From: CAYWWM01 sp965198025
GTDB lineage: Bacteria > Acidobacteriota > Terriglobia > 2-12-FULL-54-10
NCBI GenBank assembly: GCA_965198025.1
Contig: OZ240237.1
Span: 1,550,001-1,614,000, forward strand
Length of the DNA: 64,000 bases
Direction: 5' to 3'
Made by a program: the position numbers and the translations under genes. Every line of letters begins with the position of its first letter. Position 1 is the stretch's first letter. A model generated the notes under the pieces. The model had not been told where the DNA came from. It saw nothing but the letters and a program-made list of their open reading frames with translations, and ran no database searches. Shown here in pieces: positions 1 to 9,390 of this stretch.

Positions 1-1119
1 CTCGATGGGATATTGCTTGAACGTTTCCGTTTGTGGGTTGAAGCTAATAATCGCTGCTCTATCTTCTGATTGGTTATTGGTCATATATATCTTCCCATCT
101 CGACCAATCACAATGGTGTGCGATCCAGCGAAACCCTCTGGGTGCGGATACAGCTTCCATTGCCCGGTTTGGGGATCCATTTTCGCCAAAGTCCTGCCTG
201 CACCCCACCAGATGGTCCCCTGCTGATCTTCAACTATTGGCCGTACAAGCCCTATCCCATCCGGGATGGGAAATTCTCTGAACTGACCGGTTTGGGGATC
301 CAGGTGGCCGATCTTTCTTTCAGCGCGTTCGGAAAACCAAAGCTCTCCATTTCGAGCGGCAAAGACATTGTGCGGCTGGGAATCGAAGGTGGGAATATCA
401 AACTGGGTGAAGATGACATTAGAGTTAGTATTGGCAGTACGGTAGGTCACGGGTTCGAGGTCAGGCATCCCCGGTATCGCTTCCGGCCCAAAATGCTTCG
501 TTAAGTAAGCCACAATCTTCAGGTTTTCCTCACCCGTAACGTTCATGGCCTCCTCATCGGACACATCCCCAATCCTCCGCGTCAAACGGTTGGTGTTTGA
601 ACCAAATCCCCCCCTCATCATCACCATCACTTTCTTCCAGCCGAGGGAATCCATACGGTACCGATAGATCATCTCTGGCCCGTGACAGTTCACGCAACGA
701 TTTACAAACAACTCTTTCGCGCCGTCCCCGTCATCCGGCAGGAGGGAAATCCATTCCGAGGGAGTTAGAATAGGCTCGGAATCATTATCCAAAGCGATGT
801 TATGGGCATTCTCCCTTCCGGGCAGAATATCTATCTCGGCGCGCCAAACCTCGGTATGCCCTGGCAAACTTGCCGAGATTTGGCTTGGGCCGGGATACAA
901 ATCACTGGCAAGGTAATTCCCATTTTCTGAATACACCGCAACGGTAATGTTCTTATTCAAATTGCGGATCTTGATCATGGCGTCATTAACTATGTTTCCT
1001 TCCCCATCGCGGACCGTTCCGCGGAGGCTCCCCATCTCCTCCGCCTGCGCAGCCCAGGCCTCTGCGCCAGGTACGGCCCACATCAAAAGAACAAAAATCG
1101 CTGTGATTACTTGTCCCAT
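1..1119 (-). CDS. Secreted c-type haem / Vgb-like propeller protein (3' end outside window)
   Basis: The reading frame is open from the left edge to an ATG at 1119. A second ATG six bases upstream sits directly against the GGAGGAG ribosome site, so 1119 has the better spacing. Order: hydrophobic signal peptide (about residues 1-25), a carboxypeptidase-regulatory-like beta domain starting near GSLRGTVRDGEG, a single haem motif CVNCH near residue 140, then propeller blades of the streptogramin-lyase type (GELWFSERAERKIGHLDPQT). It shares this architecture with the genes at 36304, 49249 and 51647. Probably exported and haem-loaded. The substrate is unknown, and Vgb similarity does not prove lyase activity. 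The C-terminus is missing because the window ends. Confidence 0.85.
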   Translation of the reverse strand, partial: MGQVITAIFVLLMWAVPGAEAWAAQAEEMGSLRGTVRDGEGNIVNDAMIKIRNLNKNITVAVYSENGNYLASDLYPGPSQISASLPGHTEVWRAEIDILPGRENAHNIALDNDSEPILTPSEWISLLPDDGDGAKELFVNRCVNCHGPEMIYRYRMDSLGWKKVMVMMRGGFGSNTNRLTRRIGDVSDEEAMNVTGEENLKIVAYLTKHFGPEAIPGMPDLEPVTYRTANTNSNVIFTQFDIPTFDSQPHNVFAARNGELWFSERAERKIGHLDPQTGQFREFPIPDGIGLVRPIVEDQQGTIWWGAGRTLAKMDPQTGQWKLYPHPEGFAGSHTIVIGRDGKIYMTNNQSEDRAAIISFNPQTETFKQYPIE

Positions 1120-1289
1120 GGTCATCTCCTCCCGCAATTGTTTAGCGTGTTTCGGACTGCTCTTATATCTTCAATCACTTGGGAGCGCACAGGTTGCCCC
1201 GGCCGGCTCTCCATTGATATTCCAAAACTTTAGTGGAGCCTCCAACCGCTTCCCACACCGAGCAAGGGAATACTATCACATAACACATG

Positions 1290-1850
1290 GGTGCTTGCGC
1301 CACCGCGGAATTTGTGGACGGCATCAGACCGTCGCTCGTCAGCGCCGCGACCTCGACGGACGGCATTAAGGTCATCCTCACCTTCGACGAGGCCCTCGGC
1401 AGCACGGCACCTCCCAGCTCGGCATTCACTGTGGATGTGGACGGCACGCCGGTTTCGCTGAGCGGCAGTCCCGGTGTCTCGGGCGCGACCGTGACGCTGA
1501 CGCTGGCCAGCGCGGTGCTCGCCATTCAGTCGGTGACGGTGAGCCATACCGACCCCACCACGAGCAATGATGCTGCCGCTATTCAGGACCTGGTGGGCAA
1601 CAACGCTGCCACCTTCTCCAGCCGAATGGTTCAGAACAACCGTCCAGCGGCGGCGGGCGATGAAGAGGCGCCGGTGACACTGACCTGGACCACGCCCGAC
1701 GAAGACATCACAGCCCGATCACCCGGCACCAATACCGGCAGAAGGCGGGGACGGGCTTGTACGGACCCTGGAAAGACATCCCTGCCAGCGAGGCCGGCAC
1801 GATCTCCAGTGCCCTCGAGCCCGGGCGGACCGACGGAAGCGGTCTTAAGT
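1290..1850 (+). pseudogene. Remnant of a surface protein with SWM-like repeat and Fn3 domain
   Basis: One frame reads a bacterial cell-surface repeat of the SWM/SwmB kind (GIKVILTFDEAL, then AFTVDVDGTPVSLSG, VTVSHTDPTT, LVGNNAATFSS). After about position 1700 the matching continuation lies in another frame and looks like a fibronectin type III strand (HQYRQKAGTGLYGPWKDIP). There is no ribosome site or signal peptide at the 5' end, and the two parts are out of frame. It is read here as a decayed piece of a large repeat protein, with both ends lost. The family assignment is from motif recognition only. Confidence 0.6.
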
Positions 1851-1987
1851 TGGTGAACCGGGTGAGACTCTTCATTTCGATTTTCACCACTCGATTTTCA
1901 CCACGGTTTGAAAAAATCGTTCTGGTCAATACCGCCTTTGAAAAGTGGTAGTATGTTAATCAGGCAACTTGGGAAAAGGAGTCAAAC

Positions 1988-4900
1988 ATGGTAGTGGAAT
2001 ATCGACGATATCTTCAGATCAGGCGAGTCCGGGCGTGGACATCACGTTTTTGGCCCGTAGTACGGATCGCCGTGCTTGCAGGAATAGTCGGTATCTCATC
2101 AGCTCCAAGGTTGCACGGTCAATGGACTGGATTGAACGGAGTAGTCACCGACCAGACCGGAAGCGTGGTTCCCGAGGCCGAGATCGAAGTGATGAACGAG
2201 GAGATCGGCTTGCAGAGATCAACCTTGTCCGACGTCGCCGGGCGCTATGCGTTCGCCCAGCTCCGGCCCGGCACCTACACTCTCGTTGCAACCAAGGAAG
2301 GCTTCGAATCGATCACACTCGAGGGTCTCGTGTTGCTTGTCAACACGGCCGTTACAAATGACGTTGTGTTCGGCGCTGTGGAAGCGGTCCAAGAGACCAT
2401 CGAGGTGGTTGCTTCCGCCGTGCAGGTGAACACAACGGATGCGTCGATCGGAACCGCGTTTGGAACGAGGCCGATCGAGCAACTTCCCCTGAACGCACGA
2501 AATCCGGCAGGCTTGCTTTCGCTGCAGGCGGGCGTTACGTTCCTGAGCGCCGACCCGTTGGACTCCGAGAAGGCGGGAGACATCCGAAACGGTTCGGTGA
2601 ACGGTGCTCAGAGCGGCCAGTCAAACGTAACACTCGACGGAGTCGACGTGAACGATCAGAACGGACAACTTCCGTTCACGAGCGTGCTTCGCAACACGCT
2701 GGACTCGATTCAGGAATTCCGCGTGGTGACAACCGCGGCGAACGCCGATCAGGGCCGGTCGGCAGGAGCGCAAGTTTCTCTGGTGACCAAGAGCGGTACG
2801 AACCAGATTCACGGGTCGCTCTACGAATTCCACCGAAACACCGCCACGGCGGCGAACGACTTCTTCAACAACAGGGCCGGCGTCGAACGGGCCAAGCTCA
2901 TCCGCAACGTCTTCGGAGCTTCGGTCGGCGGTCCAATCAAAAGGGATCGCGTGTTCTACTTCGCCAACTACGAAGGACGCCGGGATGCCAGCGAGGGCAG
3001 CGCGGTACGTGCAGTTCCGAACGACTCGATGCGCAACGGCTTCCTCCGGTACAGGGATGTTAACGGAGAAGTGCAGGAACTCGATCCGGCGTTCATCCGC
3101 TCCAACATCGATCCGCTGCAGATCGGCTCCAATCCGGCCACGCTCGATTATTTCAGGTCCTTTCCGGAACCGAACGACTCCACGGTCGGTGATGGTCTGA
3201 ACACCGCCGGATACCGGTTCACTGCCCCAACTCCGCTTGTCTGGAACACCTTGATCACGAAAGTAGATTGGACCTTGGACCAGAACGGCGCCCACCACAT
3301 GTTCGTGCGCGGCAACTACCAAAACGACAGCATCGGCGGCGTGCCCCAGTTTCCCGGCCAACCCTCGAATCGGGAGACCCAGGACACCAGCCGCGGGTTG
3401 GCAATCGGGTACACCGGCGTGCTGGATAGCAGCTCTGTGGCCACTTTACGTTACGGCTTCACCGGCCAGAAGGTGGATCTAACGGGTGTTCAGAGGGAGG
3501 GTAGAGTGAGTCTGGGCGATAGCTTAATCGACAATTTCGCCGGTACGACGACGCCCCAGGAAACGTACTTGCCGACGCAGACGGTGTCGGGGGACATCTC
3601 CGTGATACGCGGTCCGCACTCCCTGCAATTCGGCGGGGTATTCCGCTCGATTCGGAACCAGCGCTTTAGCTTCGGCAACAGCTATCATTTTGCGAAACAG
3701 GCGGCCTGGGCCATTCCCACTGGGAACTGGAGAACGCCTGAGTCTCGTCTCCCCGCGGCGCCCGCCGATAGCGGAAACTTCCGGGAGAATTTGTTGACTA
3801 CCCTCGGCGTCATCAACTTCATTCAAGCGAACTACAACTTCGATCTCGACGGAAACCCGTTGCCGGCGGACGACCCGACGCGGCGAACGTACGGGAAGGA
3901 GGAACTGGAACTCTACTTCCAAGACACTTGGCGCGTCAAGCCGGGCCTGAGCGTCACGGCCGGCTTGCGCTGGTCGCTGATTCCGCCGGTGAGGGAAGTG
4001 AACGGACTGCAGGTCAGCATCACGCCATCCATCGACCAATATATCGCGCGGCGTCTGGAATTGGCCGAGGCCGGCCGGCCCACTCGCGAAGCGGGCCCCA
4101 TCGGCTACGTGGCGGCTGACAGCGCGGAAGGGACGCCGCTCTGGGACACGAGTTTTACGAATTTTTCGCCTCGCCTCGCCGTGGCCTTCTCGCCGCAAGC
4201 ACGGAACGGCTTTTTAGCTAAACTGTTCGGCGGACCCGGCAAGACTTCGATCCGAGCCGGCGCGGGACTCTTCTACAACAGTTTCGGGATGGGCATGATC
4301 CAGATGCTCGACCGCAACGCGTTCGGCCTCTCCACCAGCTTGACGGAGAACACCTTCACGCTCGCTGAGGCGCCGCGCTTCTCGGGGCTCTCGGATATAC
4401 CCGCTGCGGGACTGCTGCCGCCGCCGCCGGGCGGGGGACCCGGCACGCCGCCGAATAGCGGGGCTTGGAGTCAGGGAATCGACTCGAGCGTGCAGGCGCC
4501 GTACAGCATCAATCCGACGCTCTTCGTTTCCCGGGAACTGGGCGGCGGATTCATAGCCGAAGTCGGCTATGTCGGCAGGCTCGGACGCAAGCTGCTCACA
4601 AACGACACTGCCACGGCTCAGTACGCCAACTTCAGGGATCCCGAGTCCGGCCAGTACTTGATCGATGCGCTCAGAGATTTCGAGATGCAAATCAGCGACG
4701 GCCGTCCGGTCTCCGCTATTGGCCCGGTCGCGTTTTGGGAGAACTTGTATTCGAATGCCGCCACGCCGGAAATGACAGCGACGCAGCGCGTTTACGGGGA
4801 GGTCCGCAGCACGTCCCCCGACACAGGCACTGCGATAGCTAACATCGATGGTCTCTATGGCTGTTCCCCGTTCTGCAGCGACTTCGGGCCGGGGGCGTTC

Positions 4901-5767
4901 ATGAACCCTCAATTCTGGGGCTTCGATGCATTGCGCTCGTTCGGGACATCGACTTACCACTCGATGCAGTTGTCGTTGCGCAAGTCCTTCTCCAGCGGTT
5001 TCCAGTTTGACCTCAACTACACGCTTTCCGAATCCAGGGATTTGGTGTCCGTTGGCGAGCGGCCGGGCGTGGCCACGAGATTCGGCCAGCAACCTTCCGA
5101 TACCTACTGGTCAACGCACAGCGTGATCAACTCCTGGGACCGCGAGGCGCAACGAGCCGTTTCGGATTTCGACTTGCGCCATCAAGCGAACGCCAACTGG
5201 GTGGCTGAGTTGCCGTTCGGTCGAGGGAAGCCCATCCTCCCCAACCTAGGTTCAGCGGGCCAGGCAGTGCTCGGCGACTGGCAAGTGAGCGGCCTATTGC
5301 GCTTGACGTCAGGCCTTCCGCTCAGCGTGACAAACGGTCTGGCGTGGCCGACGTGCTATTGCTACAGGCATTTTGCCGAACCCGTCGGGCCGATTCCGGA
5401 GCAAACGAACACGCCAAACGCGAGGCTGATCGGCGGCGGCACGGGGCCGAATGTCTTCAGCGATTCGCAGGCCGCCTTGTCATCGTTCAGGCAGGTGCTT
5501 CCCGGGGAGGTCGGGCAGCGCAACAACCTGCGGGGCCACGGGATCTTCTCCATTGACATGGCAATCGGCAAGCGCTTCCAGATGCCTTTCGAGGGGCACA
5601 GCCTGCAATTTCGAGCGGAGGCATTCAACCTGACGAACAGCGTCCGGTTCAACACTGCCGTTCTCGGTACTCTGGATCTGTCAACCGGGTCCGGATCGTT
5701 CGGCAACTACAGCCTGCTGATGGTCCCGCCGCGGGTTATGCAATTCGGCTTGCGTTACGAGTTTTAG
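1988..5767 (+). CDS. TonB-dependent receptor, Oar-like with carboxypeptidase-regulatory domain
   Basis: 1259 residues. The ATG at 1988 follows AAAAGGAG with good spacing. There is an N-terminal hydrophobic export segment (about 22-45), a CarboxypepD_reg-like domain (LNGVVTDQTGSVVPEAEIEV to about 125), a plug-like region (LPLNARNPAGLLSLQAGV, NVTLDGVDVND) and a long beta-barrel ending in FGLRYEF with a terminal aromatic residue. This matches the large Oar/TonB-linked outer-membrane proteins expanded in Acidobacteriota. Expected role: TonB-driven uptake of a large or scarce ligand across the outer membrane. The ligand cannot be told from sequence. Nothing else is co-transcribed; only a receptor remnant follows. 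Confidence 0.92.
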   Translation: MVVEYRRYLQIRRVRAWTSRFWPVVRIAVLAGIVGISSAPRLHGQWTGLNGVVTDQTGSVVPEAEIEVMNEEIGLQRSTLSDVAGRYAFAQLRPGTYTLVATKEGFESITLEGLVLLVNTAVTNDVVFGAVEAVQETIEVVASAVQVNTTDASIGTAFGTRPIEQLPLNARNPAGLLSLQAGVTFLSADPLDSEKAGDIRNGSVNGAQSGQSNVTLDGVDVNDQNGQLPFTSVLRNTLDSIQEFRVVTTAANADQGRSAGAQVSLVTKSGTNQIHGSLYEFHRNTATAANDFFNNRAGVERAKLIRNVFGASVGGPIKRDRVFYFANYEGRRDASEGSAVRAVPNDSMRNGFLRYRDVNGEVQELDPAFIRSNIDPLQIGSNPATLDYFRSFPEPNDSTVGDGLNTAGYRFTAPTPLVWNTLITKVDWTLDQNGAHHMFVRGNYQNDSIGGVPQFPGQPSNRETQDTSRGLAIGYTGVLDSSSVATLRYGFTGQKVDLTGVQREGRVSLGDSLIDNFAGTTTPQETYLPTQTVSGDISVIRGPHSLQFGGVFRSIRNQRFSFGNSYHFAKQAAWAIPTGNWRTPESRLPAAPADSGNFRENLLTTLGVINFIQANYNFDLDGNPLPADDPTRRTYGKEELELYFQDTWRVKPGLSVTAGLRWSLIPPVREVNGLQVSITPSIDQYIARRLELAEAGRPTREAGPIGYVAADSAEGTPLWDTSFTNFSPRLAVAFSPQARNGFLAKLFGGPGKTSIRAGAGLFYNSFGMGMIQMLDRNAFGLSTSLTENTFTLAEAPRFSGLSDIPAAGLLPPPPGGGPGTPPNSGAWSQGIDSSVQAPYSINPTLFVSRELGGGFIAEVGYVGRLGRKLLTNDTATAQYANFRDPESGQYLIDALRDFEMQISDGRPVSAIGPVAFWENLYSNAATPEMTATQRVYGEVRSTSPDTGTAIANIDGLYGCSPFCSDFGPGAFMNPQFWGFDALRSFGTSTYHSMQLSLRKSFSSGFQFDLNYTLSESRDLVSVGERPGVATRFGQQPSDTYWSTHSVINSWDREAQRAVSDFDLRHQANANWVAELPFGRGKPILPNLGSAGQAVLGDWQVSGLLRLTSGLPLSVTNGLAWPTCYCYRHFAEPVGPIPEQTNTPNARLIGGGTGPNVFSDSQAALSSFRQVLPGEVGQRNNLRGHGIFSIDMAIGKRFQMPFEGHSLQFRAEAFNLTNSVRFNTAVLGTLDLSTGSGSFGNYSLLMVPPRVMQFGLRYEF

Positions 5768-5778
5768 GCGGTGCGTCA

Positions 5779-5807
5779 GGAGGGTGGTGTCTCGTACCCG
5801 CCCTTCC
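5779..5807 (+). terminator. Possible terminator hairpin after the receptor gene
   Basis: GGAGGGTGG and CCCGCCCTTCC can pair across a short loop, with one bulged T, 12 bases past the stop codon. No T-tract follows, so intrinsic termination is uncertain. Confidence 0.3.
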
Positions 5808-5820
5808 GCCATTCCCGCCG

Positions 5821-6263
5821 ATACATGTTCTTGGAGATCGACTACACCACGAAGTCTCTGACGCTGGAGGGCCTTGACCTGGATTGCAACCGGAGATGAA
5901 CGCCGCCGGCTACGTCAACTACGGCAATCCGCGCGCCGTGTCGCTGCCCACCTGGAAGCACCAGGCCTCGGTCGGTTACCACCTGGGGAACGTCAGCTAC
6001 ACCAACTTCTACAACTACATCTCATCCTACGAGGACCGCGGGGCGTCGTTATGGAATGTCATCGACCCGTTCGCCACCTGGGACATGACCTTCCAGTGGC
6101 GCTTCCCGGCGAGCGGTTTCGACGTCACGCTCTACGGGCTGAACCTGCTCGACACCCGCCGCCGCTCGCCGACCTCGAGCAGGCATTCGACGGCTTAACG
6201 CACAACCCGAAGGGCCGCCGCATCAAGCTCGGCCTGACCTACCGCTTCGGTGCCGGGAACTGA
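5821..6263 (+). pseudogene. C-terminal fragment of a second TonB-dependent receptor, frameshifted
   Basis: Only the last barrel strands remain: DYTTKSLTLEGLDLD, then in a second frame LPTWKHQASVGYHLGNVSYT and FDVTLYGLNLLD, then in a third frame GLTHNPKGRRIKLGLTYRF before a stop at 6263. The ending is typical of a TonB receptor C-terminus. At least two frame changes (near 5880 and 6165) and the missing N-terminal 80-90 percent make it non-functional. It lies between an intact receptor and the BCCT gene, so a receptor/transporter pair may once have been present. Confidence 0.7.
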
Positions 6264-6338
6264 ACGAATCCGGCCCCTGCCGCTTACCGCCGTGATAGCG
6301 GCAGACCGGCTGTCCTGCAGCAACGCTGACTAAACCAT

Positions 6339-7895
6339 ATGGCTGAGACCTCGAAGATCGACTACAAGCTGGGTCAGGATAACGTCCAGTTCCTCGGCCT
6401 CGACGTCCACAATCCGGTCTTCGTCGTCTCCAGCCTCAGCATCATCGCGTTCGCCGCCGGAGTGCTGGCGTTCCAGGCCGAGGCGGCGGCCGCCTTCGTG
6501 GCGCTGCGCGCGTGGCTCATGTCAACCTTCGACTGGGTGCTCATGGGCACGGGCAACCTCATCGTGCTCTTCTGCCTGCTGCTGGTGGCGTCGCCGCTGG
6601 GCCGCGTGCGCCTGGGCGGCGCGGATGCCCGGCCGGACTACTCCAGACCGACCTGGTTCGCCATGCTGTTCGCCGCCGGGATGGGCATCGGCCTGATGTT
6701 CTTCGGGGTGTCGGAGCCGGTGGAGCATTTCCTGCAACCGCCGCTCGGTCTCGAGGCGGCCGACACAGCGGCGGCGGCGCGCCTCGGCATGGCCGGCGCC
6801 ATCTACCACTGGGGATTCCATGGGTGGGCCACGTACGCGGTGGTGGCGCTGTCGATCGCCTTCGCGTCGTACAACCTCGGCCTGCCGCTGACGCTGCGGT
6901 CGGCGTTCTATCCGCTCATGGGGGAGGCGGTGTGGGGCCGGTTCGGCCACGGCATCGACACCCTTGCCGTCTTCGCCACGCTCTTCGGGCTGGCCACGTC
7001 GCTGGGCCTGGGCGCCGAACAGGCGGCGGCGGGGCTGGCCCTCCTGTGGGGCGTGCCGGCGACCGGCACCACCCAGGTACTGCTGATCGTCGGCATCACC
7101 GGCATGGCGCTGGCGTCGGTTGTCAGCGGGATGGACAAGGGGGTCAAGCGGCTGAGCGAGGCCAACCTGCTGCTCGCCCTGCTGCTGCTGGCGTTCGTGC
7201 TGACGATCGGGCCGACGCTCGACATCGCCGCCGGCTTCGTGACCAGCCTCGGCCAGTATCTCGCGGTGATCGGACCGCTCAGCAATTGGGTGGGCCGCGA
7301 GGACCTCGACTACATGCACGGCTGGACTACCTTCTTCTGGGCCTGGTGGATCTCGTGGTCCCCCTTCGTCGGCCTGTTCGTGGCTCGAGTCTCGCGCGGC
7401 CGCACGGTACGCGAGCTGATCGCCGGCATGCTGATCATCCCGACGCTGCTTATCACGCTCTGGATGAACGCCTTCGGCGGGACCGCGGTGTCGCAATACG
7501 TTGACAGCGGTCACCCCGACGTGATCGCGGCCGTGCAGGCGCAGCAGCCGGAGATCGCCCTGTTCGCGATGCTGGAGACGCTGCCGCTTGCGAACATCAC
7601 GTCGTTCATCAGCCTCGTGCTGGTACTGGTGTTCTTCGTCACTTCCTCCGACTCCGGATCGCTGGTCATCGACACCATCACCGCCGGCGGCAAGCTGGAC
7701 TCGCCGGTCGCCCAGCGCGTGTTCTGGTGCGCCTTCGAGGGGATCGTCGCCATCGTGTTGCTGCTCGGCGGCGGCCTCGTGGCCGCGCAGGCGGCCACCC
7801 TCGCCACCGGCCTCCCCTTCGCGCTGGTGCTGATCGCCATGTGCTACAGCATCTGGAAGGGCCTGCGCGCGAGCACGGCGGGCAAGGCCAGTTAA
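6339..7895 (+). CDS. BCCT-family betaine/carnitine/choline transporter
   Basis: 518 residues, the usual family length, about 12 membrane helices. The signature stretch around residue 330 reads GWTTFFWAWWISWSPFVGLF followed by VARVSRGRTVREL, and the late motif FFVTSSDSGSLVIDTITAGG is present, both typical of BCCT carriers. It should be a secondary transporter of quaternary ammonium osmolytes or nutrients, driven by Na+ or H+. The exact substrate is not readable. The ATG at 6339 has no strong ribosome site. The 3' part of a second BCCT gene, split by IS630, follows at 8037 and continues at 34233-33977, so two BCCT genes once stood in tandem. Confidence 0.93.
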   Translation: MAETSKIDYKLGQDNVQFLGLDVHNPVFVVSSLSIIAFAAGVLAFQAEAAAAFVALRAWLMSTFDWVLMGTGNLIVLFCLLLVASPLGRVRLGGADARPDYSRPTWFAMLFAAGMGIGLMFFGVSEPVEHFLQPPLGLEAADTAAAARLGMAGAIYHWGFHGWATYAVVALSIAFASYNLGLPLTLRSAFYPLMGEAVWGRFGHGIDTLAVFATLFGLATSLGLGAEQAAAGLALLWGVPATGTTQVLLIVGITGMALASVVSGMDKGVKRLSEANLLLALLLLAFVLTIGPTLDIAAGFVTSLGQYLAVIGPLSNWVGREDLDYMHGWTTFFWAWWISWSPFVGLFVARVSRGRTVRELIAGMLIIPTLLITLWMNAFGGTAVSQYVDSGHPDVIAAVQAQQPEIALFAMLETLPLANITSFISLVLVLVFFVTSSDSGSLVIDTITAGGKLDSPVAQRVFWCAFEGIVAIVLLLGGGLVAAQAATLATGLPFALVLIAMCYSIWKGLRASTAGKAS

Positions 7896-8036
7896 CCCGC
7901 CACGCGCATCCCTGCCCGGCGACGTACTGGATGGCATTGATGACCTGTACGTCGGACAGACTGACGTTTCCACTCGCTAGCACCCCCTGCTTCCGTTCAA
8001 TCGTGAGGGTGGTTGTCTGGCAGCCAAGCACGAGGC

Positions 8037-8168
8037 GTCGCGACTGCCGGGATCATCGAGCTGGTGCGGGATGCGAACTACGAGGCGGCGCTCTACGTTA
8101 CCATTGACCGTCTGAGCGACATCGGCTGGCTGGCCTGGGCCATGTCCGCCCTGGCAATCCTCCTGCTA
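8037..8168 (+). pseudogene. Internal fragment of a second BCCT transporter, cut by IS630
   Basis: The plus frame reads GIIELVRDANYEAALYVTID and then a membrane helix ending AMSALAILLL at the TA target of the IS. The continuation ATWFITSSDSGTLVITTLLS lies on the minus strand next to the other IS630 copy at 34233. Joining the two at a single TA keeps the frame and gives a normal BCCT helix. The N-terminal part of this second BCCT gene is not visible upstream. Confidence 0.75.
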
Positions 8169-8182
8169 GACCATTTTTACAG

Positions 8183-8863
8183 TTAGTGTATAGCATATCC
8201 ACAATGGCGAAACCATCCCTGGGCATCCTGTGAGGTGACGGTGGCCAGAGCCTGAGCGACGGCGTGCTCCAGCCGGTCCAGGGTTCGCGCTTTGGTCTTG
8301 CGGAGATGTTGTTTGATCTGGGACCCAGCTGGCTCCATCGGATTGAAGTCGGGAGAGTAGGGCGGCAGGTAGAGCAGCGTTGCCCCGGCCGCTTCGATCC
8401 GCTCCCGCACGCCATCCACTTTATGGGCCGCGAGATTGTCGGCGATCACGATCTGTCCCGGTTGCAGGCAGGGACACAAGACTTCCTCCAGATAGGCCAG
8501 CAACACCTCTCCAGCGGTGGACGATTCCACCGTCCTGCTGGCCAGCATTCGCTGGCTTGTCAGGGCACCCAGCAGCGTGAGCGTGCTGCAGTGTCCCGCT
8601 GCAGTTGCCGCGCGCACACGTTCTCCCGACGGAGCCCGTCCATAGCGGCGTGTCATTTCCGTCGTCACCCCACGCTCGTCCAGAAACACCAGCCGCGCCG
8701 GATCGACCCCGCTCAACGCGGCCCGCCAGGCCGCCCGCCGCCGCTGATTCTGCGGGGTGTTTTGTTCCTGGGCGTGGAGCGGGTTTTTTTGAGCCGCAGC
8801 TGCAGCCGCCGCAGTACCTGCCACAACCGCGACACGCTCACCGGCAGCCCTTCCGTTTCCCAC
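8183..8863 (-). CDS. IS630 transposase, DDE catalytic frame (OrfB)
   Basis: The catalytic part carries the expected triad: first Asp in LVFLDERGVTTEMTRRYGRA, second Asp in IVIADNLAAHK, and Glu in YSPDFNPMEPAGS. The meaningful sequence begins at NPLHAQEQ, just after the A7 slippery run. The upstream part of the frame (about the first 40 residues) is out-of-frame OrfA sequence, so an independent start is unlikely. The product would cut and paste the element at TA sites. Confidence 0.88.
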   Translation of the reverse strand: MGNGRAAGERVAVVAGTAAAAAAAQKNPLHAQEQNTPQNQRRRAAWRAALSGVDPARLVFLDERGVTTEMTRRYGRAPSGERVRAATAAGHCSTLTLLGALTSQRMLASRTVESSTAGEVLLAYLEEVLCPCLQPGQIVIADNLAAHKVDGVRERIEAAGATLLYLPPYSPDFNPMEPAGSQIKQHLRKTKARTLDRLEHAVAQALATVTSQDAQGWFRHCGYAIH

Positions 8864-9162
8864 AGCCGTTCCTGAATCTCTAGCCGGGTCAAGTCGGGCT
8901 GTTGCCGCACCCAGGTTCGCAACTGCTGTGGCACAGTCTCGGTGACTTTGCTCTGCGGTCCATGCCGCTGCTCCACCCGCTCGACCCGCCCCGTTCGCTT
9001 CCGCTGCGCCGAAATCTTCCAGGCATACGGACTGCTCACCCCGAACCGCTCCGCCAGCTCCCGCAGACTTCCCTCGCCGCGATCATACGCCTCCAACAGC
9101 TTCCGCCGCAGATCGTTCGAATACGCCTTCGCCATTTGGTTGTGTTCGCAGTGAACCGCCAT
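8713..9162 (-). CDS. IS630 transposase, N-terminal frame (OrfA)
   Basis: 149 residues with a helix-turn-helix region: AKAYSNDLRRKLLEAYDRGE, then LRELAERFGVSSPYAWKI, then a second winged-helix-like part (LTRLEIQERLWETEGLPVSV). The frame runs into seven A residues (RLKK) and ends in unrelated sequence. A -1 slip on the A7 run joins it to OrfB as LKKNPLHAQEQ, so the active product is probably a fusion made by programmed -1 frameshifting. This copy has the right spacing for such a slip. Confidence 0.88.
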   Translation of the reverse strand: MAVHCEHNQMAKAYSNDLRRKLLEAYDRGEGSLRELAERFGVSSPYAWKISAQRKRTGRVERVEQRHGPQSKVTETVPQQLRTWVRQQPDLTRLEIQERLWETEGLPVSVSRLWQVLRRLQLRLKKTRSTPRNKTPRRISGGGRPGGPR

Positions 9163-9193
9163 CCATTACTATACATCATCTGTGAAAATGGTC

Positions 9194-9253
9194 TAGTACA
9201 GCTAAAGCAATAACAATCCCTCCGAAAAACAGTCTCGATAATGGTTTAATCAT
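9194..9253 (-). pseudogene. 5' end (signal/anchor segment) of an SMP-30/gluconolactonase gene cut by IS630
   Basis: On the minus strand an ATG at 9253 opens MIKPLSRLFFGGIVIALAVL, an export or anchor helix, and runs into the IS at the TA of codon CTA. Joined at one TA to the sequence right of IS630 copy 2 (35260 onward: VWLAIPAEQEPGGT) it gives an uninterrupted N-terminus for the SMP-30 protein now lying on the plus strand 26 kb away. An upstream reading frame overlaps the ATG, so the gene was once in an operon. Confidence 0.75.
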
Positions 9254-9388
9254 CTCGATACTCCACATGGAAGTCACTGAGCTCAATGGTTGGAAACCCC
9301 ACTAGAATCAGTCTTGGAACTCGCTTGGTTCGGGGTTCAATAATCGCCATCACACTCGAAATCTCTCTGAGATAGTTCTTTCTCGCTT
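9246..9388 (-). pseudogene. C-terminal fragment of an unrecognised protein upstream of the SMP-30 start
   Basis: About 45 codons reading KNYLREISSVMAIIEPRTKR, then LILVGFPTIELSDFHVEY, and ending DD-stop. The stop overlaps the SMP-30 ATG in the ATGATTAA manner of coupled genes. The 5' side is cut by the end of an IS3 remnant near 9390. No family was recognised; the reading rests on the overlap and on protein-like composition. Confidence 0.35.
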
Positions 9389-9390
9389 AG

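Larger units (their letters stand above)
8169..9193 (-). mobile_element. IS630-family insertion sequence, copy 1
   Basis: A 1025-bp element bounded by TA dinucleotides (8167-8168 and 9194-9195), the target duplication of the IS630/Tc1/mariner group. Imperfect terminal inverted repeats begin GACCATTTT[T/C]ACAG and share TGTATAG further in. It carries two overlapping frames that together encode one DDE transposase. A nearly identical copy lies inverted at 34234-35257. The flanks of the two copies match crosswise (see findings). Confidence 0.93.

Noticed and set aside
6512..7973. Long open frames in other phases over the BCCT gene (330 and 483 codons)
   Set aside because: They are Arg/Pro/His-rich shadows of a GC-rich gene with a clear family match in its own frame.
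8169..9193. IS630 flanks as simple independent insertions
   Set aside because: The four flanks rejoin crosswise into two in-frame genes at single TA sites, which independent insertions without inversion would not give.
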